From Sphingomonas radiodurans (GTDB taxonomy: Bacteria > Pseudomonadota > Alphaproteobacteria > Sphingomonadales > Sphingomonadaceae), in assembly GCF_020866845.1 (NCBI RefSeq), contig NZ_CP086594.1:1240001-1304000 (forward strand): 64,000 bases of DNA, read 5' to 3'. Shown in pieces: positions 17,685 to 25,923 of the stretch. Numbering within the stretch: position 1 is the stretch's first letter; each line of letters opens with the position of its first letter. A program made the position numbers and the translations under genes. The notes under the pieces were generated by a model. That model was given only the letters and a program-made list of their open reading frames with translations. It did not search any database and was not told where the DNA came from.

Positions 17685-18089
17685 TCAGCGCGCCGCCTGG
17701 TCTCCGGACCGGGCATCACGCCGACTCTGGCGCGCGGCAACCCGCTCCTCGGTGGTGACGCTGCCGTCCTTGTTCAGGTCCTGCCGGTCGAATCGCGCAA
17801 GCATCAGCGCGCCCCATTCGTCGGAACTCAGGCTGCCATCACCATTCGTGTCGCCGCGCATCAGCACGCGCCGCATCCGCTCGGGCAGTTCATCTTCCGA
17901 TAATTTGTCGTCGATATTCTTGTCGAGGCGATGGAAACGGCGCTCGATCTGGCCGCCGTAATCGAGCCGCGAAGTCACGCTGGGCGGGCGGTAATTGGCC
18001 GCAGCGGCATTCGCATCGGCCGCTTCCTCGGACGTGCCGCACCCGGCGAGCACCGGCAACACCCCGGCCAGCACCATCAAAACCCGCAT
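17685..18089 (-). CDS. EF-hand lipoprotein
   Basis: A 134-residue predicted lipoprotein: signal peptide with lipobox VLAGC (C17), then three EF-hand loops at about 56-67 (DKNIDDKLSEDE), 80-91 (DTNGDGSLSSDE) and 104-115 (DLNKDGSVTTEE). The second and third match the calcium-loop consensus well; the first is weaker. It is likely a calcium-binding cell-envelope protein of unknown role. ATG at 18089 is chosen for the signal peptide; the open frame extends upstream without such a signal. Confidence 0.78.
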   Translation of the reverse strand: MRVLMVLAGVLPVLAGCGTSEEAADANAAAANYRPPSVTSRLDYGGQIERRFHRLDKNIDDKLSEDELPERMRRVLMRGDTNGDGSLSSDEWGALMLARFDRQDLNKDGSVTTEERVAARQSRRDARSGDQAAR

Positions 18090-18111
18090 TCCACCCGACT
18101 CCCCCACGCAA

Positions 18112-18681
18112 TTAGGCTTCCAGCTCAACGTCCCAATAAAGCCAATCGTGCCATGTTTCGTGGAGATAATTCGGCGGATAACTGCGGCCATGCTCCTGCA
18201 GATGCCAGTTCGTCGGGCGGATCGGATCGAGATGCAGCGGCATCGCCGCTTGCTTCGGCGTCCGCCCGCCCTTCTTCAGATTGCACGGCGCGCACGCGGT
18301 GACGACATTCTCCCACGTGGTCCGCCCGCCCTGTGCGCGCGGCACGACATGGTCGAACGTCAGCTCGCGCTGGTGCGTGCCGCAATATTGGCAGGCGAAG
18401 CGATCGCGCAGGAACAGGTTGAAGCGCGTGAAGGCCGGGAATTGCGACGGCTTCACATATTGCTTCAGCGCGATCACCGACGGCAGCTTCATCGCATGCG
18501 TCGGGCTGCGCACCTCGCGCTCGTACAGCGCGACGATGTCGACGCGATCGAGGAACACCGCCTTGACCGCGGTCTGCCACGGCCAGATGCTGAGCGGATA
18601 ATAGGATAGCGGGGTGTAATCCGCATTAAGGACGAGCGTCGGGCACGCGTCCGGATGGCGGATCAGATCGGGATGGAACAA
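18112..18681 (-). CDS. HNH endonuclease family protein
   Basis: A 189-residue HNH nuclease with zinc ribbon C97-x2-C100 and C130-x2-C133 framing the core TFDHVVPRAQGG (D110-H111) and NVVTAC. This subgroup, with the N-terminal VLNADYTPLSYYPLS stretch, is widespread and chromosomal in alphaproteobacteria; its biological role is not known to me and no restriction or phage genes accompany it. The TTG at 18681 is chosen because AGGAG lies six bases before it; an ATG at 18738 would add 19 residues with no ribosome site. Confidence 0.8.
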   Translation of the reverse strand: MFHPDLIRHPDACPTLVLNADYTPLSYYPLSIWPWQTAVKAVFLDRVDIVALYEREVRSPTHAMKLPSVIALKQYVKPSQFPAFTRFNLFLRDRFACQYCGTHQRELTFDHVVPRAQGGRTTWENVVTACAPCNLKKGGRTPKQAAMPLHLDPIRPTNWHLQEHGRSYPPNYLHETWHDWLYWDVELEA

Positions 18682-18780
18682 GCGCGCTCCTCTTCGATAC
18701 CGTGTCGGCGGTCGTGTGATACCGCGCGATGACGCCATGATGACAGCCGGGGAATCGACCGGTCAAGAGGAGAGGATATA

Positions 18781-19572
18781 ATGATGGATAGCGTCACGTA
18801 CGAAGTTGCGGAGAATATCGCGACGATCACGCTCAACCGCCCCGAACGGCGCAACGCATTGAACTGGGATGCCTATGCCAAATTGGAGGCCGCCTTCCGC
18901 CGCGCGGTGACCGACGAGGACGTGCGCTGCGTCATCGTCACCGGCGCCGATCCGGCCTTCTGCTCGGGCGATGACGTCGGCGAGATCATGGCCGGCCCCG
19001 ATGCCTTCGCCAAGCGCAAGGGCGCCCCCGTCGTGCGCCACCAGCCGACCCCCGCGGCGATGGCGGCGCTCGAATGCGACAAGCCGGTGATCGCAGCGGT
19101 CAACGGCGCCGCGGTCGGCTGGGGGATGGAACTGGCGCTGTATGCTGACATCCGCATCGCATCCGACAAGGCGAAGTTCGCCGAACTCTTCATCAAGCGC
19201 GGGCTCGTGTGCGACGTCGGCGGTTTCTATCGCCTGCCGTCGATCGTCGGCCCGGCGAAAGCGGCGGAATTGCTGTTCACCGGCGACGTGATCGACCCTG
19301 CAGAGGCGGCCCGCATCGGCCTAGTCCGCGAAGTGGTGCCGCACGACGAATTGATGGCCCGCGCCCGCGCGCTGGCAGCCCGCATCGCGATCAACCCGCC
19401 GCTCGCGCTGCGCTTCATGAAGGAAGGCCTGCGCCGCGCTGCCTATGGCGACGCCCGCGAACTCGGCGGCTGGGCGATCGAAACGATCCGCCGGCTGATG
19501 GCAACCGAGGACCACAAGGAAGGCGTCGCAGCTTTCATGGAAAAGCGCGAGCCGGTGTTCAGCGGGCGGTAG
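18781..19572 (+). CDS. Enoyl-CoA hydratase/isomerase family protein
   Basis: A 263-residue crotonase-fold protein. The oxyanion-hole segments are PAFCSGDDVGEI and NGAAVGWGMELALYADIRIAS. The position of the first catalytic Glu is hard to identify and the second segment reads KRGLVCDVGG instead of the classical E-containing loop, so it may be an isomerase or hydrolase member rather than a true hydratase. AAGAGGAGAGG precedes the double ATG start. No beta-oxidation partners are adjacent. Confidence 0.8.
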   Translation: MMDSVTYEVAENIATITLNRPERRNALNWDAYAKLEAAFRRAVTDEDVRCVIVTGADPAFCSGDDVGEIMAGPDAFAKRKGAPVVRHQPTPAAMAALECDKPVIAAVNGAAVGWGMELALYADIRIASDKAKFAELFIKRGLVCDVGGFYRLPSIVGPAKAAELLFTGDVIDPAEAARIGLVREVVPHDELMARARALAARIAINPPLALRFMKEGLRRAAYGDARELGGWAIETIRRLMATEDHKEGVAAFMEKREPVFSGR

Positions 19573-19589
19573 CGGGTTCCTTCGACGAC

Positions 19590-19676
19590 CGTCACCCCGG
19601 CCTTGAGCCGGGGTCCCGCTACCTTCGCACCAACCAAAAAAAGTAGCGGGATCCCGGATCAAGTCCGGGATGACGG
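19590..19676. repeat. Palindromic intergenic repeat, family 2
   Basis: Left hairpin caccccggccttgagccggggtccc, right hairpin gatcccggatcaagtccgggatgacgg. Its right edge contains an ATG (19670) that is in frame with gluQ. Confidence 0.85.
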
Positions 19677-19714
19677 GGGTTGCCGCACCATCCCCCACCC
19701 CGCACATCCCGCGC

Positions 19715-20545
19715 GTGATCGTCACCCGCTTCGCCCCCTCCCCCACCGGCCGGCTCCACCTCGGCCACGCGTACAGCGCCATCCTCGCGCACGACCGTGC
19801 CCGCCAAATCAACGGTCGCTTCCTGCTGCGGATCGAAGATATCGACGGCACGCGCAGCCGCCCCGAGCACGTCGCGACGACCCTCGCCGATCTCGCCTGG
19901 CTCGGCCTCGCGTGGGACGGCGAGATCGTCCACCAGTCGCACCGACTACCCGCCTACGCCGCCGCGCTCGACCAGCTCCGCGACCTGAACCTGCTCTACC
20001 GCTGCTATTGCACCCGCGCCGACATCGCCGCGGCGAGCCTGTCCGCACCCCACGGCGCCGAGCCGATCTATCCCGGCACGTGCCTCCGCTTGACCGATCA
20101 GAACAGCGACCGGCCGCATTGCTGGCGGATCGACATGGCCGCCGCCGTCGCCCGCGCCGGCCCACTCAACTGGCGCGATCACGCCACGACGATCACCGCC
20201 GATCCGCTCGCCGCGGGGGACGTGGTGCTCGCGCGCAAGGATGCCCCCGCAAGTTACCATCTGGCAGTGACGGTCGACGACGCATGGCAAGGCGTCACCG
20301 ATGTGGTCCGCGGCAATGACCTGTTCGCCGCCACCCACGTCCACCGCCTGCTCCAGGCGCTGCTCGGCCTTCCCACCCCCAAGTACCATCACCACCGGCT
20401 GCTGACCGCGCCCGACGGCACGCGCCTCGCCAAGCGCACCGGCGCGCCGACGCTGGCGGCGCTGCGCGAGGCGGGCGTCGACGGGCGCGCGCTTGCCGAC
20501 GATCTGCGCGCCGGGCGCCTTCCCAATCGCGGCGAGGCTTCCTAA
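19715..20545 (+). CDS. gluQ: Glutamyl-Q tRNA(Asp) synthetase
   Basis: A short class I GluRS paralog that attaches glutamate to the queuosine base of tRNA-Asp; it lacks the anticodon-binding half. Visible: VTRFAPSPTGRLHLGHA (HIGH-type motif), the zinc-site cysteines in CYCTRAD with a later YPGTC, and RLAKRTGAPTL in the KMSKS position. Length about 276. The GTG at 19715 places the catalytic motif at the expected distance; an ATG at 19670 in the repeat would add 15 residues. Neither has a clear ribosome site. Confidence 0.9.
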   Translation: MIVTRFAPSPTGRLHLGHAYSAILAHDRARQINGRFLLRIEDIDGTRSRPEHVATTLADLAWLGLAWDGEIVHQSHRLPAYAAALDQLRDLNLLYRCYCTRADIAAASLSAPHGAEPIYPGTCLRLTDQNSDRPHCWRIDMAAAVARAGPLNWRDHATTITADPLAAGDVVLARKDAPASYHLAVTVDDAWQGVTDVVRGNDLFAATHVHRLLQALLGLPTPKYHHHRLLTAPDGTRLAKRTGAPTLAALREAGVDGRALADDLRAGRLPNRGEAS

Positions 20546-20554
20546 ATACGGAGC

Positions 20555-20791
20555 ATGCAGACGTTCCTGGTCATTCTCCTCGTCGCGGCCCTCATCGCGA
20601 CGGTCGTCGCGCTGGTCCGCGGCATCGTCGCCTTCCTGCAAAACGCCAGCGACGAAGCGCGCGGGATCACCACCGACGGCCCGAGCGCCAGCCAGATGAA
20701 ATCGAACAAGATGATGCAGCAACGCATCCTGTTCCAGGCGCTGGCGATCCTGATCGTCGTCGTCCTGTTATTCTCCGCCGGCCGGACCTGA
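20555..20791 (+). CDS. HIG1-domain (twin transmembrane) protein
   Basis: A 78-residue protein with two membrane helices (about 3-28 and 57-76) joined by a polar loop. The segment SNKMMQQRILFQALAI fits the HIG1 domain known from hypoxia-induced mitochondrial proteins that associate with respiratory complexes; the bacterial role is not settled. It starts nine bases after gluQ and is followed, after a family 1 half-repeat, by the cobalamin adenosyltransferase gene. Confidence 0.8.
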   Translation: MQTFLVILLVAALIATVVALVRGIVAFLQNASDEARGITTDGPSASQMKSNKMMQQRILFQALAILIVVVLLFSAGRT

Positions 20792-20813
20792 GCGCCGATG
20801 CCGGCCCGTCGGA

Positions 20814-20870
20814 CCGTTCGTGCTGAGGAGGCATTGAGCTTGTCGAAATGCCGTCTCGAAGCACATGCCC
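20814..20870. repeat. Family 1 repeat, left half only
   Basis: Matches the left arm of the full units (ccgttcgtgctgaggaggca, then ttgtcgaaatgccgtctcga) but the sequence then passes directly to the next gene with no right arm. It is a half-unit that cannot form the long hairpin. Confidence 0.8.
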
Positions 20871-20891
20871 TACACGTGATCGGCTGAGGCG

Positions 20892-21449
20892 ATGGTAAAG
20901 CTCAACCAGATCTACACGCGCACTGGCGACCTCGGCACGACCGGCCTCGTCGACGGCAGCCGCATCTCGAAGGCCGATGCGCGCATGGCCGCGATCGGCG
21001 ATGTCGACGAAACGAACAGCGCGATCGGCGTCGCCATCGCTGCGCTGGGCAATCATCCCGTCACCACAGCGCTCACGCGAATCCAGAACGATCTGTTCGA
21101 CCTCGGCGCCGATCTCGCGACACTGGGGGACGATTTCACGCCGTCCGAAATGGTGCTCCGCATGGTGCCCGCACAGGCCGACTGGCTGGAACGCGAGATC
21201 GATGCGCTCAACGACCATCTCGAGCCGCTGCGCAGCTTCATCCTCCCGGGTGGCGCAGCCGCGTCGCTGCACCTCGCACGCGCCATCGCGCGGCGGGCGG
21301 AGCGCTCGGCGGTGGCGATCGACGCCGGCGTCAATCCGGCCGCGCTTATCTACCTGAATCGCCTGTCCGACTATCTGTTCGTCGCCTGCCGCGCGGTGAA
21401 CGATGCCGACGGCGGCGATCCGCTCTGGGTGCCGGGCGCCTCGCGCTAA
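20892..21449 (+). CDS. Cob(I)alamin adenosyltransferase, PduO type
   Basis: Transfers the adenosyl group of ATP to reduced cob(I)alamin or cobinamide, giving adenosyl-B12. The 185-residue sequence has the N-terminal ATP-binding motif [11 protein letters not shown], the [11 protein letters not shown] segment, and [12 protein letters not shown] with [13 protein letters not shown] near the end, all typical of PduO. The start follows a half-repeat; GGCTGAGGCG lies upstream. No B12 riboswitch is visible in the short leader. Confidence 0.92.
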   Translation: MVKLNQIYTRTGDLGTTGLVDGSRISKADARMAAIGDVDETNSAIGVAIAALGNHPVTTALTRIQNDLFDLGADLATLGDDFTPSEMVLRMVPAQADWLEREIDALNDHLEPLRSFILPGGAAASLHLARAIARRAERSAVAIDAGVNPAALIYLNRLSDYLFVACRAVNDADGGDPLWVPGASR

Positions 21450-21511
21450 GCGCTTGGGGCGCATCCAATTCGAGTGTCGCGCGTAGTCCGCTTTCTGGAG
21501 GGCTGAACCGA

Positions 21512-22765
21512 ATGCGAAATCTCGCCGCATCCCAATGCGATGCGCTGGCCTCCAGCTATGCCCAGGTCCGCGATCTGAGCACCGCGCTCGTCGCGCCGCT
21601 GGGCGATGCCGATGCCACCGTCCAGTCGATGGACGATGCGTCGCCGGCAAAATGGCACCTCGCGCATACCACTTGGTTCTTCGAGACGTTCGTGCTGCGC
21701 GATCACGTGCCCGGATATCGCCTGCACGATCCGCGCTTCCCGTTCCTCTTCAACAGCTATTACGAGGCCGAAGGCCGGCGCCACGCGCGCGGCCGCCGTG
21801 GGATGATCACGCGTCCCAGTCTCGACGAAGTTCGCGATTATCGCGCCGCGGTCGACGCCGCAGTGATCGCGGCCCTGCCGTCGCTCGACGACACGGCCCG
21901 CACGCTGGTCGCGCTCGGCTGCCATCACGAACAGCAGCATCAGGAACTGCTCGTCACGGATATCCTGCACCTGTTCAGCGAGAATCCGCTCGAGCCCGCG
22001 ATCTGGCCCGCTGCGCGCAAGGTACCGGTCGGCATGCCACCGGCGATCAACTGGATCGAGCGCGGCGAGTCGGTGGTCGAGATCGGCCACGACGGTTCCG
22101 GCTTCGCATTCGACTGCGAAGGCCCGCGACACCGCACGCTGCTCGCGCCGCACGCAATCGCCGACCGCACCGTGACGAACGGCGAGTGGCAGGCATTCAT
22201 CGCCGACGGCGGGTACAGCACGCCGCGCTGGTGGCTGGCGGATGGCTGGGCCTGGGTGCAGCGCGGAGGCATCACCGCGCCGCTCTATTGGGAAGAACGC
22301 GACTCGGTCTGGACGCGCTTCGGGCTCGACGGGCGCCGTGCGATCGATCCCGCCGCGCCGGTCACGCACGTCAGCTTCTTCGAGGCTGATGCCTATGCCG
22401 CCTGGGCCGGCGCACGCCTGCCGACCGAATTCGAATGGGAAGCCGCCGCCGCCGCGCATGATCCGGCGGGCGGCAACCAGCTCGACAACGCCGGCGCGGT
22501 CGAGCCGCGCCCGGCCTCGACTGGCGCCGCATTCTTCGGCGACGTGTGGGAATGGACTGGCAGCGCCTATCGCCCCTACCCCGGCTTCACCGCCGCCGAG
22601 GGCGCGGTCGGCGAATATAACGGCAAGTTCATGAGCGGCCAGTTCGTGCTCCGCGGCGGCTCGTGCGCCACCCCGCGCGGCCATCTCCGCGCGAGCTACC
22701 GCAACTTCTTCTACCCGCACCAGCGCTGGCAGTTCACCGGCGTGCGCCTGGCGCGGGATGTGTGA
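21512..22765 (+). CDS. egtB: Ergothioneine biosynthesis sulfoxide synthase EgtB
   Basis: Non-heme iron enzyme that joins hercynine to a thiol donor (cysteine or gamma-glutamylcysteine) using oxygen, forming the sulfoxide intermediate of ergothioneine. The 417-residue chain has the DinB-like N-terminal domain with iron ligands H52 ([10 protein letters not shown]) and H139/H143 (HHEQQHQE), and a formylglycine-generating-enzyme-like C-terminal domain ([34 protein letters not shown]). GGAGGG precedes the ATG. It overlaps egtD at its 3' end. Confidence 0.95.
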   Translation: MRNLAASQCDALASSYAQVRDLSTALVAPLGDADATVQSMDDASPAKWHLAHTTWFFETFVLRDHVPGYRLHDPRFPFLFNSYYEAEGRRHARGRRGMITRPSLDEVRDYRAAVDAAVIAALPSLDDTARTLVALGCHHEQQHQELLVTDILHLFSENPLEPAIWPAARKVPVGMPPAINWIERGESVVEIGHDGSGFAFDCEGPRHRTLLAPHAIADRTVTNGEWQAFIADGGYSTPRWWLADGWAWVQRGGITAPLYWEERDSVWTRFGLDGRRAIDPAAPVTHVSFFEADAYAAWAGARLPTEFEWEAAAAAHDPAGGNQLDNAGAVEPRPASTGAAFFGDVWEWTGSAYRPYPGFTAAEGAVGEYNGKFMSGQFVLRGGSCATPRGHLRASYRNFFYPHQRWQFTGVRLARDV

Positions 22766-22787
22766 CACCAGGACGGGCGACGATACC

Positions 22788-23765
22788 ATGCTGAAGCCAG
22801 AGATCGAGGACGGCCAGGCATCGCTGGCCGATCCGCAATTCCGTGCGGACGTGCTCGCCGGGCTCGAACGCCGCCCGCGCGCGATTCCCGCGCGCTGGTT
22901 CTACGATCGCCGTGGGTCCGAGCTGTTCGAACAAATCACCGACCTGCCGGAATATTACCCGACCCGTACCGAGACGAGCATACTCGCGCAGATCGCCACC
23001 GAGCTCGCGCGCCAGGTGCCGCCGCACGCCGCGCTGGTCGAGTTCGGCTCGGGCTCCTCGACCAAGACGCCGCTCGTGATCGATGCGATCGCGCCGTCGG
23101 CCTATGTCCCGATCGACATCTCGGGCGAGTTCCTGCGCGATTCCTCACGCGTGCTGTCGACCGCTTACCCCGACCTGCTGGTGCTGCCGTTCGAGGCCGA
23201 TTTCACCCGCCCGCTCGCGCTGCCGCGCACGATCGCCGACGCGCCCAAGCTCGGCTTCTTCCCCGGCTCGACGATCGGCAACCTGATCCCGCTCGCCGCG
23301 GTCGATCTGCTGCGCGCGATGCGCGCATCGCTCGGCCAAGGCGCACAACTGCTGATCGGGATGGACCGGATCAAGGACAAAGACGTCCTAGAGCGCGCCT
23401 ACGACGACGCCGCCGGCGTCACCGCGGCGTTCAACATGAACCTCATCGGCCGCATCAACCGCGAGCTCGACGGCACGATCCCCGAAGACGCGTTCCGCCA
23501 CCGCGCGATCTGGAACGACGATCGCGCGCGGATCGAAATGCACCTCGAAGCGACGCGCGACGTGTCGTTCACCGTGGAAGGCCGCGACTTCTCCATCGCC
23601 TCGGGCGAAACGATCCACACCGAAAACAGCCACAAATACGGCGCCCGCGACGCCCGCATCCTGCTGCGCGCCGGCGGCTGGACGCCGGTCGCGGAGTGGA
23701 CCGACCCCGACGGTCTGTTCGCCGTCTATCTCGCGGAGGCGCAGGAGCCGCGCCCGGCGCCCTGA
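22788..23765 (+). CDS. egtD: L-histidine N-alpha-methyltransferase EgtD
   Basis: Trimethylates histidine to hercynine, the first step of ergothioneine synthesis. The roughly 325-residue protein has the EgtD signatures LPEYYPTRTE (substrate tyrosine), VEFGSGSSTKT (SAM site), FFPGSTIGNL and TIHTENSHKY (substrate-binding Glu). An in-frame ATG at 22758 that overlaps the egtB stop would add ten residues; the start at 22788 gives the usual length. Together with egtB it supplies the two defining steps; the C-S lyase and any EgtA/EgtC are not here. Confidence 0.94.
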   Translation: MLKPEIEDGQASLADPQFRADVLAGLERRPRAIPARWFYDRRGSELFEQITDLPEYYPTRTETSILAQIATELARQVPPHAALVEFGSGSSTKTPLVIDAIAPSAYVPIDISGEFLRDSSRVLSTAYPDLLVLPFEADFTRPLALPRTIADAPKLGFFPGSTIGNLIPLAAVDLLRAMRASLGQGAQLLIGMDRIKDKDVLERAYDDAAGVTAAFNMNLIGRINRELDGTIPEDAFRHRAIWNDDRARIEMHLEATRDVSFTVEGRDFSIASGETIHTENSHKYGARDARILLRAGGWTPVAEWTDPDGLFAVYLAEAQEPRPAP

Positions 23766-23769
23766 GCGC

Positions 23770-24996
23770 TCAGGTCACCGCCGCGCGCACCGCGTAGGCT
23801 GGATCACGCCAGCTTTCGTGCGCCAGCACGTCGGCAATGATCTCCACCGCGCGCCAGACATCCTCGAACGACGTATACAGCGCCGTAAGCCCCAGTCGCA
23901 GCACGTCCGGCGCGCGGAAATCGCCCACCACGCCGCGCGCGATCAGCGCCTGGCAGATCTCCCACGCATGGTCGTGCGCCACGCTCACATGGCTCCCCCG
24001 CACCGCCGCATCGCGTGGGGACACGAGCGTGAGCGCCGGGCAACGCGCATCGATCCCCGCGATCAGCAACGCGCTCAGCGCGCGGCTCTTCGCGACCACC
24101 GCATCCATCGTCACGCCGTCGAACGTATCGAGCCCCGCCTCCAGTGCCGCCATCCCCAGGATCGGCGGCGTCCCGCACAGGAAGCGCTTCATCCCCGGCG
24201 CGGCGGCATAATCGTCGCTGAAGTCGAACGGCGCCGCATGCCCCATCCAGCCCGTCAGCGGCGATTGCAGCCCCTCCTGCAACGCGCGCGCGACATACAG
24301 GAACGCCGGCGCCCCCGGCCCGCCATTGAGATATTTATACCCGCACCCAACCGCCAAATCGGCGCCGCACCCGTTCAGGTCGATCTCGATCGCCCCGACG
24401 CTATGGCTCAGATCCCAAAGCACCAGCGCGCCCGCTGCTTGCGCCGCCGCGGTGATGGCCGCCATGTCGAGCATCGCGCCGCTCTTGTAATGGACGTGCG
24501 TCAGCAGCACGACCGCGGTATCCGCGTCGATCGCCGCCGCCACATCGCTGGCGGCATGCACCCGCCGCCCCGGCAGCGTCGCCGCAACGCCCTGCGCGAC
24601 ATACAGATCGGTCGGAAAATTCCCTGCCTCGGTCAGGATCGTTGATTGCCCCGACCGCGCCTCGCACGCCGCCACGAGCAGCTTGAACAGGTTCGCCGAG
24701 GTCGAATCGGCGACGATCACCTCGTCCGCCCCCGCCCCGATCAACGGTGCAATCCGCGCGCCCAGCCGCGCCGGCGCGTCGATCCAGCCATGCGTGTTCC
24801 AGCTCGCGATGAGGTCAGTGCCCCATTGCCGCTCGACCGTCTCGGCCACCCGCCCCGCGGTCGCCACCGGAAGCGCGCCGAGCGAATTGCCGTCGAGGTA
24901 GATCACCCCCTCGGGCAGCACGAACCGCGCGCGGCACTGCGCCAGCGGATCGGCGGCATCCATCGAGCGTACGTCGTCAAGCGTCGGCCAGCTCAC
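23770..24996 (-). CDS. kynU: Kynureninase
   Basis: PLP enzyme splitting kynurenine into anthranilate and alanine. The 408-residue sequence contains YLDGNSLGALP, a GWIDAPARLG region, LLTHVHYKSGAMLDM, and GCGYKYLNGGPGAP with the Schiff-base lysine. The GTG at 24996 overlaps the kynA stop (GTGA), so translation is coupled. The open frame extends further upstream only as a shadow of kynA. The pair converts tryptophan through formylkynurenine and kynurenine to anthranilate, apart from the formamidase step, which is not encoded here. Confidence 0.95.
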   Translation of the reverse strand: MSWPTLDDVRSMDAADPLAQCRARFVLPEGVIYLDGNSLGALPVATAGRVAETVERQWGTDLIASWNTHGWIDAPARLGARIAPLIGAGADEVIVADSTSANLFKLLVAACEARSGQSTILTEAGNFPTDLYVAQGVAATLPGRRVHAASDVAAAIDADTAVVLLTHVHYKSGAMLDMAAITAAAQAAGALVLWDLSHSVGAIEIDLNGCGADLAVGCGYKYLNGGPGAPAFLYVARALQEGLQSPLTGWMGHAAPFDFSDDYAAAPGMKRFLCGTPPILGMAALEAGLDTFDGVTMDAVVAKSRALSALLIAGIDARCPALTLVSPRDAAVRGSHVSVAHDHAWEICQALIARGVVGDFRAPDVLRLGLTALYTSFEDVWRAVEIIADVLAHESWRDPAYAVRAAVT

Positions 24997-25817
24997 AGCA
25001 CCGCCCTCACCGTCAGCAATTCGGGAAAGAACACCTGGTCGATCACCTTGGCGAGATACGGCACCCCCGCCGTGCCGCCCGTGCCGCGCTTGAACCCGAT
25101 CACCCGCTCCACCGTCTTCAAATGCCCGAACCGCCACAGCTGGAAGCGATATTCCAGATCGACCAGCTTCTCGGCGAGTTCGTACAGATCCCAATAGCGT
25201 TCCGGCGCGGCATAGACGTCGCCCCAGCACGCCTCGACCTGCGCCGATGTCTCATAGGGCTTGGTGAAATCGCGCGTCAGCCGATCCTCCGGCACCGGCA
25301 GCCCGGCCCGCGCCAGTGCGCGCAGCGCCTCGTCGTAGATGCTCGGCGCATGCAGCGCGTCCGCCAGCACCGCCTGCAGGTGCGGCGCATCGGCGAACAC
25401 GCCGATCATCGCTTCATTCTTGTTGCCCATCAGATATTCCATCGCGCGATACTGATGCGACTGAAACCCCGAGCTGCCGCCCAGCGCATGCCGCATCGCC
25501 GAATAATCCGCCGGGGTGATCGTCGCGAGGATTTCCCAGCTGCCGATCAGCTGCTGCTGGATCCGCGCCACCCGCGCCATCATCTTGAACGCGGTATCGA
25601 GCTGGTCCGCCGCAATCGCCGCGCGCGCCGCGTCCAGCTCGTGCAGGCACAGCTTCAGCCACAGCTCGGACGCCTGGTGGATAACGATAAACAGCATCTC
25701 GTCATGCGTGTCGGACAGCGGCGCCTGGCACTTGAGCAGTTCGTCCAGCTTGAGATAGCTGGTGTAGCTCGGTCCGCTTCGTGGTGGGGCGGGGTGATCG
25801 GTCTCGCGGGTTTCCAT
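24993..25817 (-). CDS. kynA: Tryptophan 2,3-dioxygenase
   Basis: Heme dioxygenase that opens the indole ring of tryptophan to N-formylkynurenine. The 274-residue chain has YTSYLKLDELL, the distal-site IVIHQASELWLK (H47) and the proximal heme ligand in LWRFGHLKTV. No truncation. It leads the kynA-kynU operon on the minus strand; the 106-base region shared with the divergent epimerase gene contains repeated TTCAC/GTGAA half-sites that may be an operator. Confidence 0.96.
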   Translation of the reverse strand: METRETDHPAPPRSGPSYTSYLKLDELLKCQAPLSDTHDEMLFIVIHQASELWLKLCLHELDAARAAIAADQLDTAFKMMARVARIQQQLIGSWEILATITPADYSAMRHALGGSSGFQSHQYRAMEYLMGNKNEAMIGVFADAPHLQAVLADALHAPSIYDEALRALARAGLPVPEDRLTRDFTKPYETSAQVEACWGDVYAAPERYWDLYELAEKLVDLEYRFQLWRFGHLKTVERVIGFKRGTGGTAGVPYLAKVIDQVFFPELLTVRAVL

Positions 25818-25842
25818 AAGCGGCGGTGTACGCGCAACGATG

Positions 25843-25871
25843 GTTCACGCGAAACCTGTGAACTACTTCAC
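25843..25871. promoter_or_regulatory. Cluster of TTCAC/GTGAA half-sites, possible operator
   Basis: GTTCAC (25843-25848), GTGAAC (25858-25863) and TTCAC (25867-25871) lie in alternating orientation, giving two overlapping inverted repeats with spacings of nine and four bases. The cluster is just upstream of kynA (minus) and 50 bases upstream of the divergent epimerase. No regulator gene is adjacent. Confidence 0.3.
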
Positions 25872-25923
25872 TACCTATCCGCGCGTAGCTACCCGTCAGA
25901 AGCGATCGCGGAGTAACAGGAAG

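Noticed and set aside
20792..20891. Cobalamin riboswitch ahead of the adenosyltransferase gene
   Set aside because: The stretch is taken up by a family 1 half-repeat and is too short for the riboswitch; no B12-box-like sequence.
21446..22789. A 447-codon open frame on the minus strand over egtB
   Set aside because: Fully antisense to an intact egtB with all iron ligands; no motifs, so a shadow frame.
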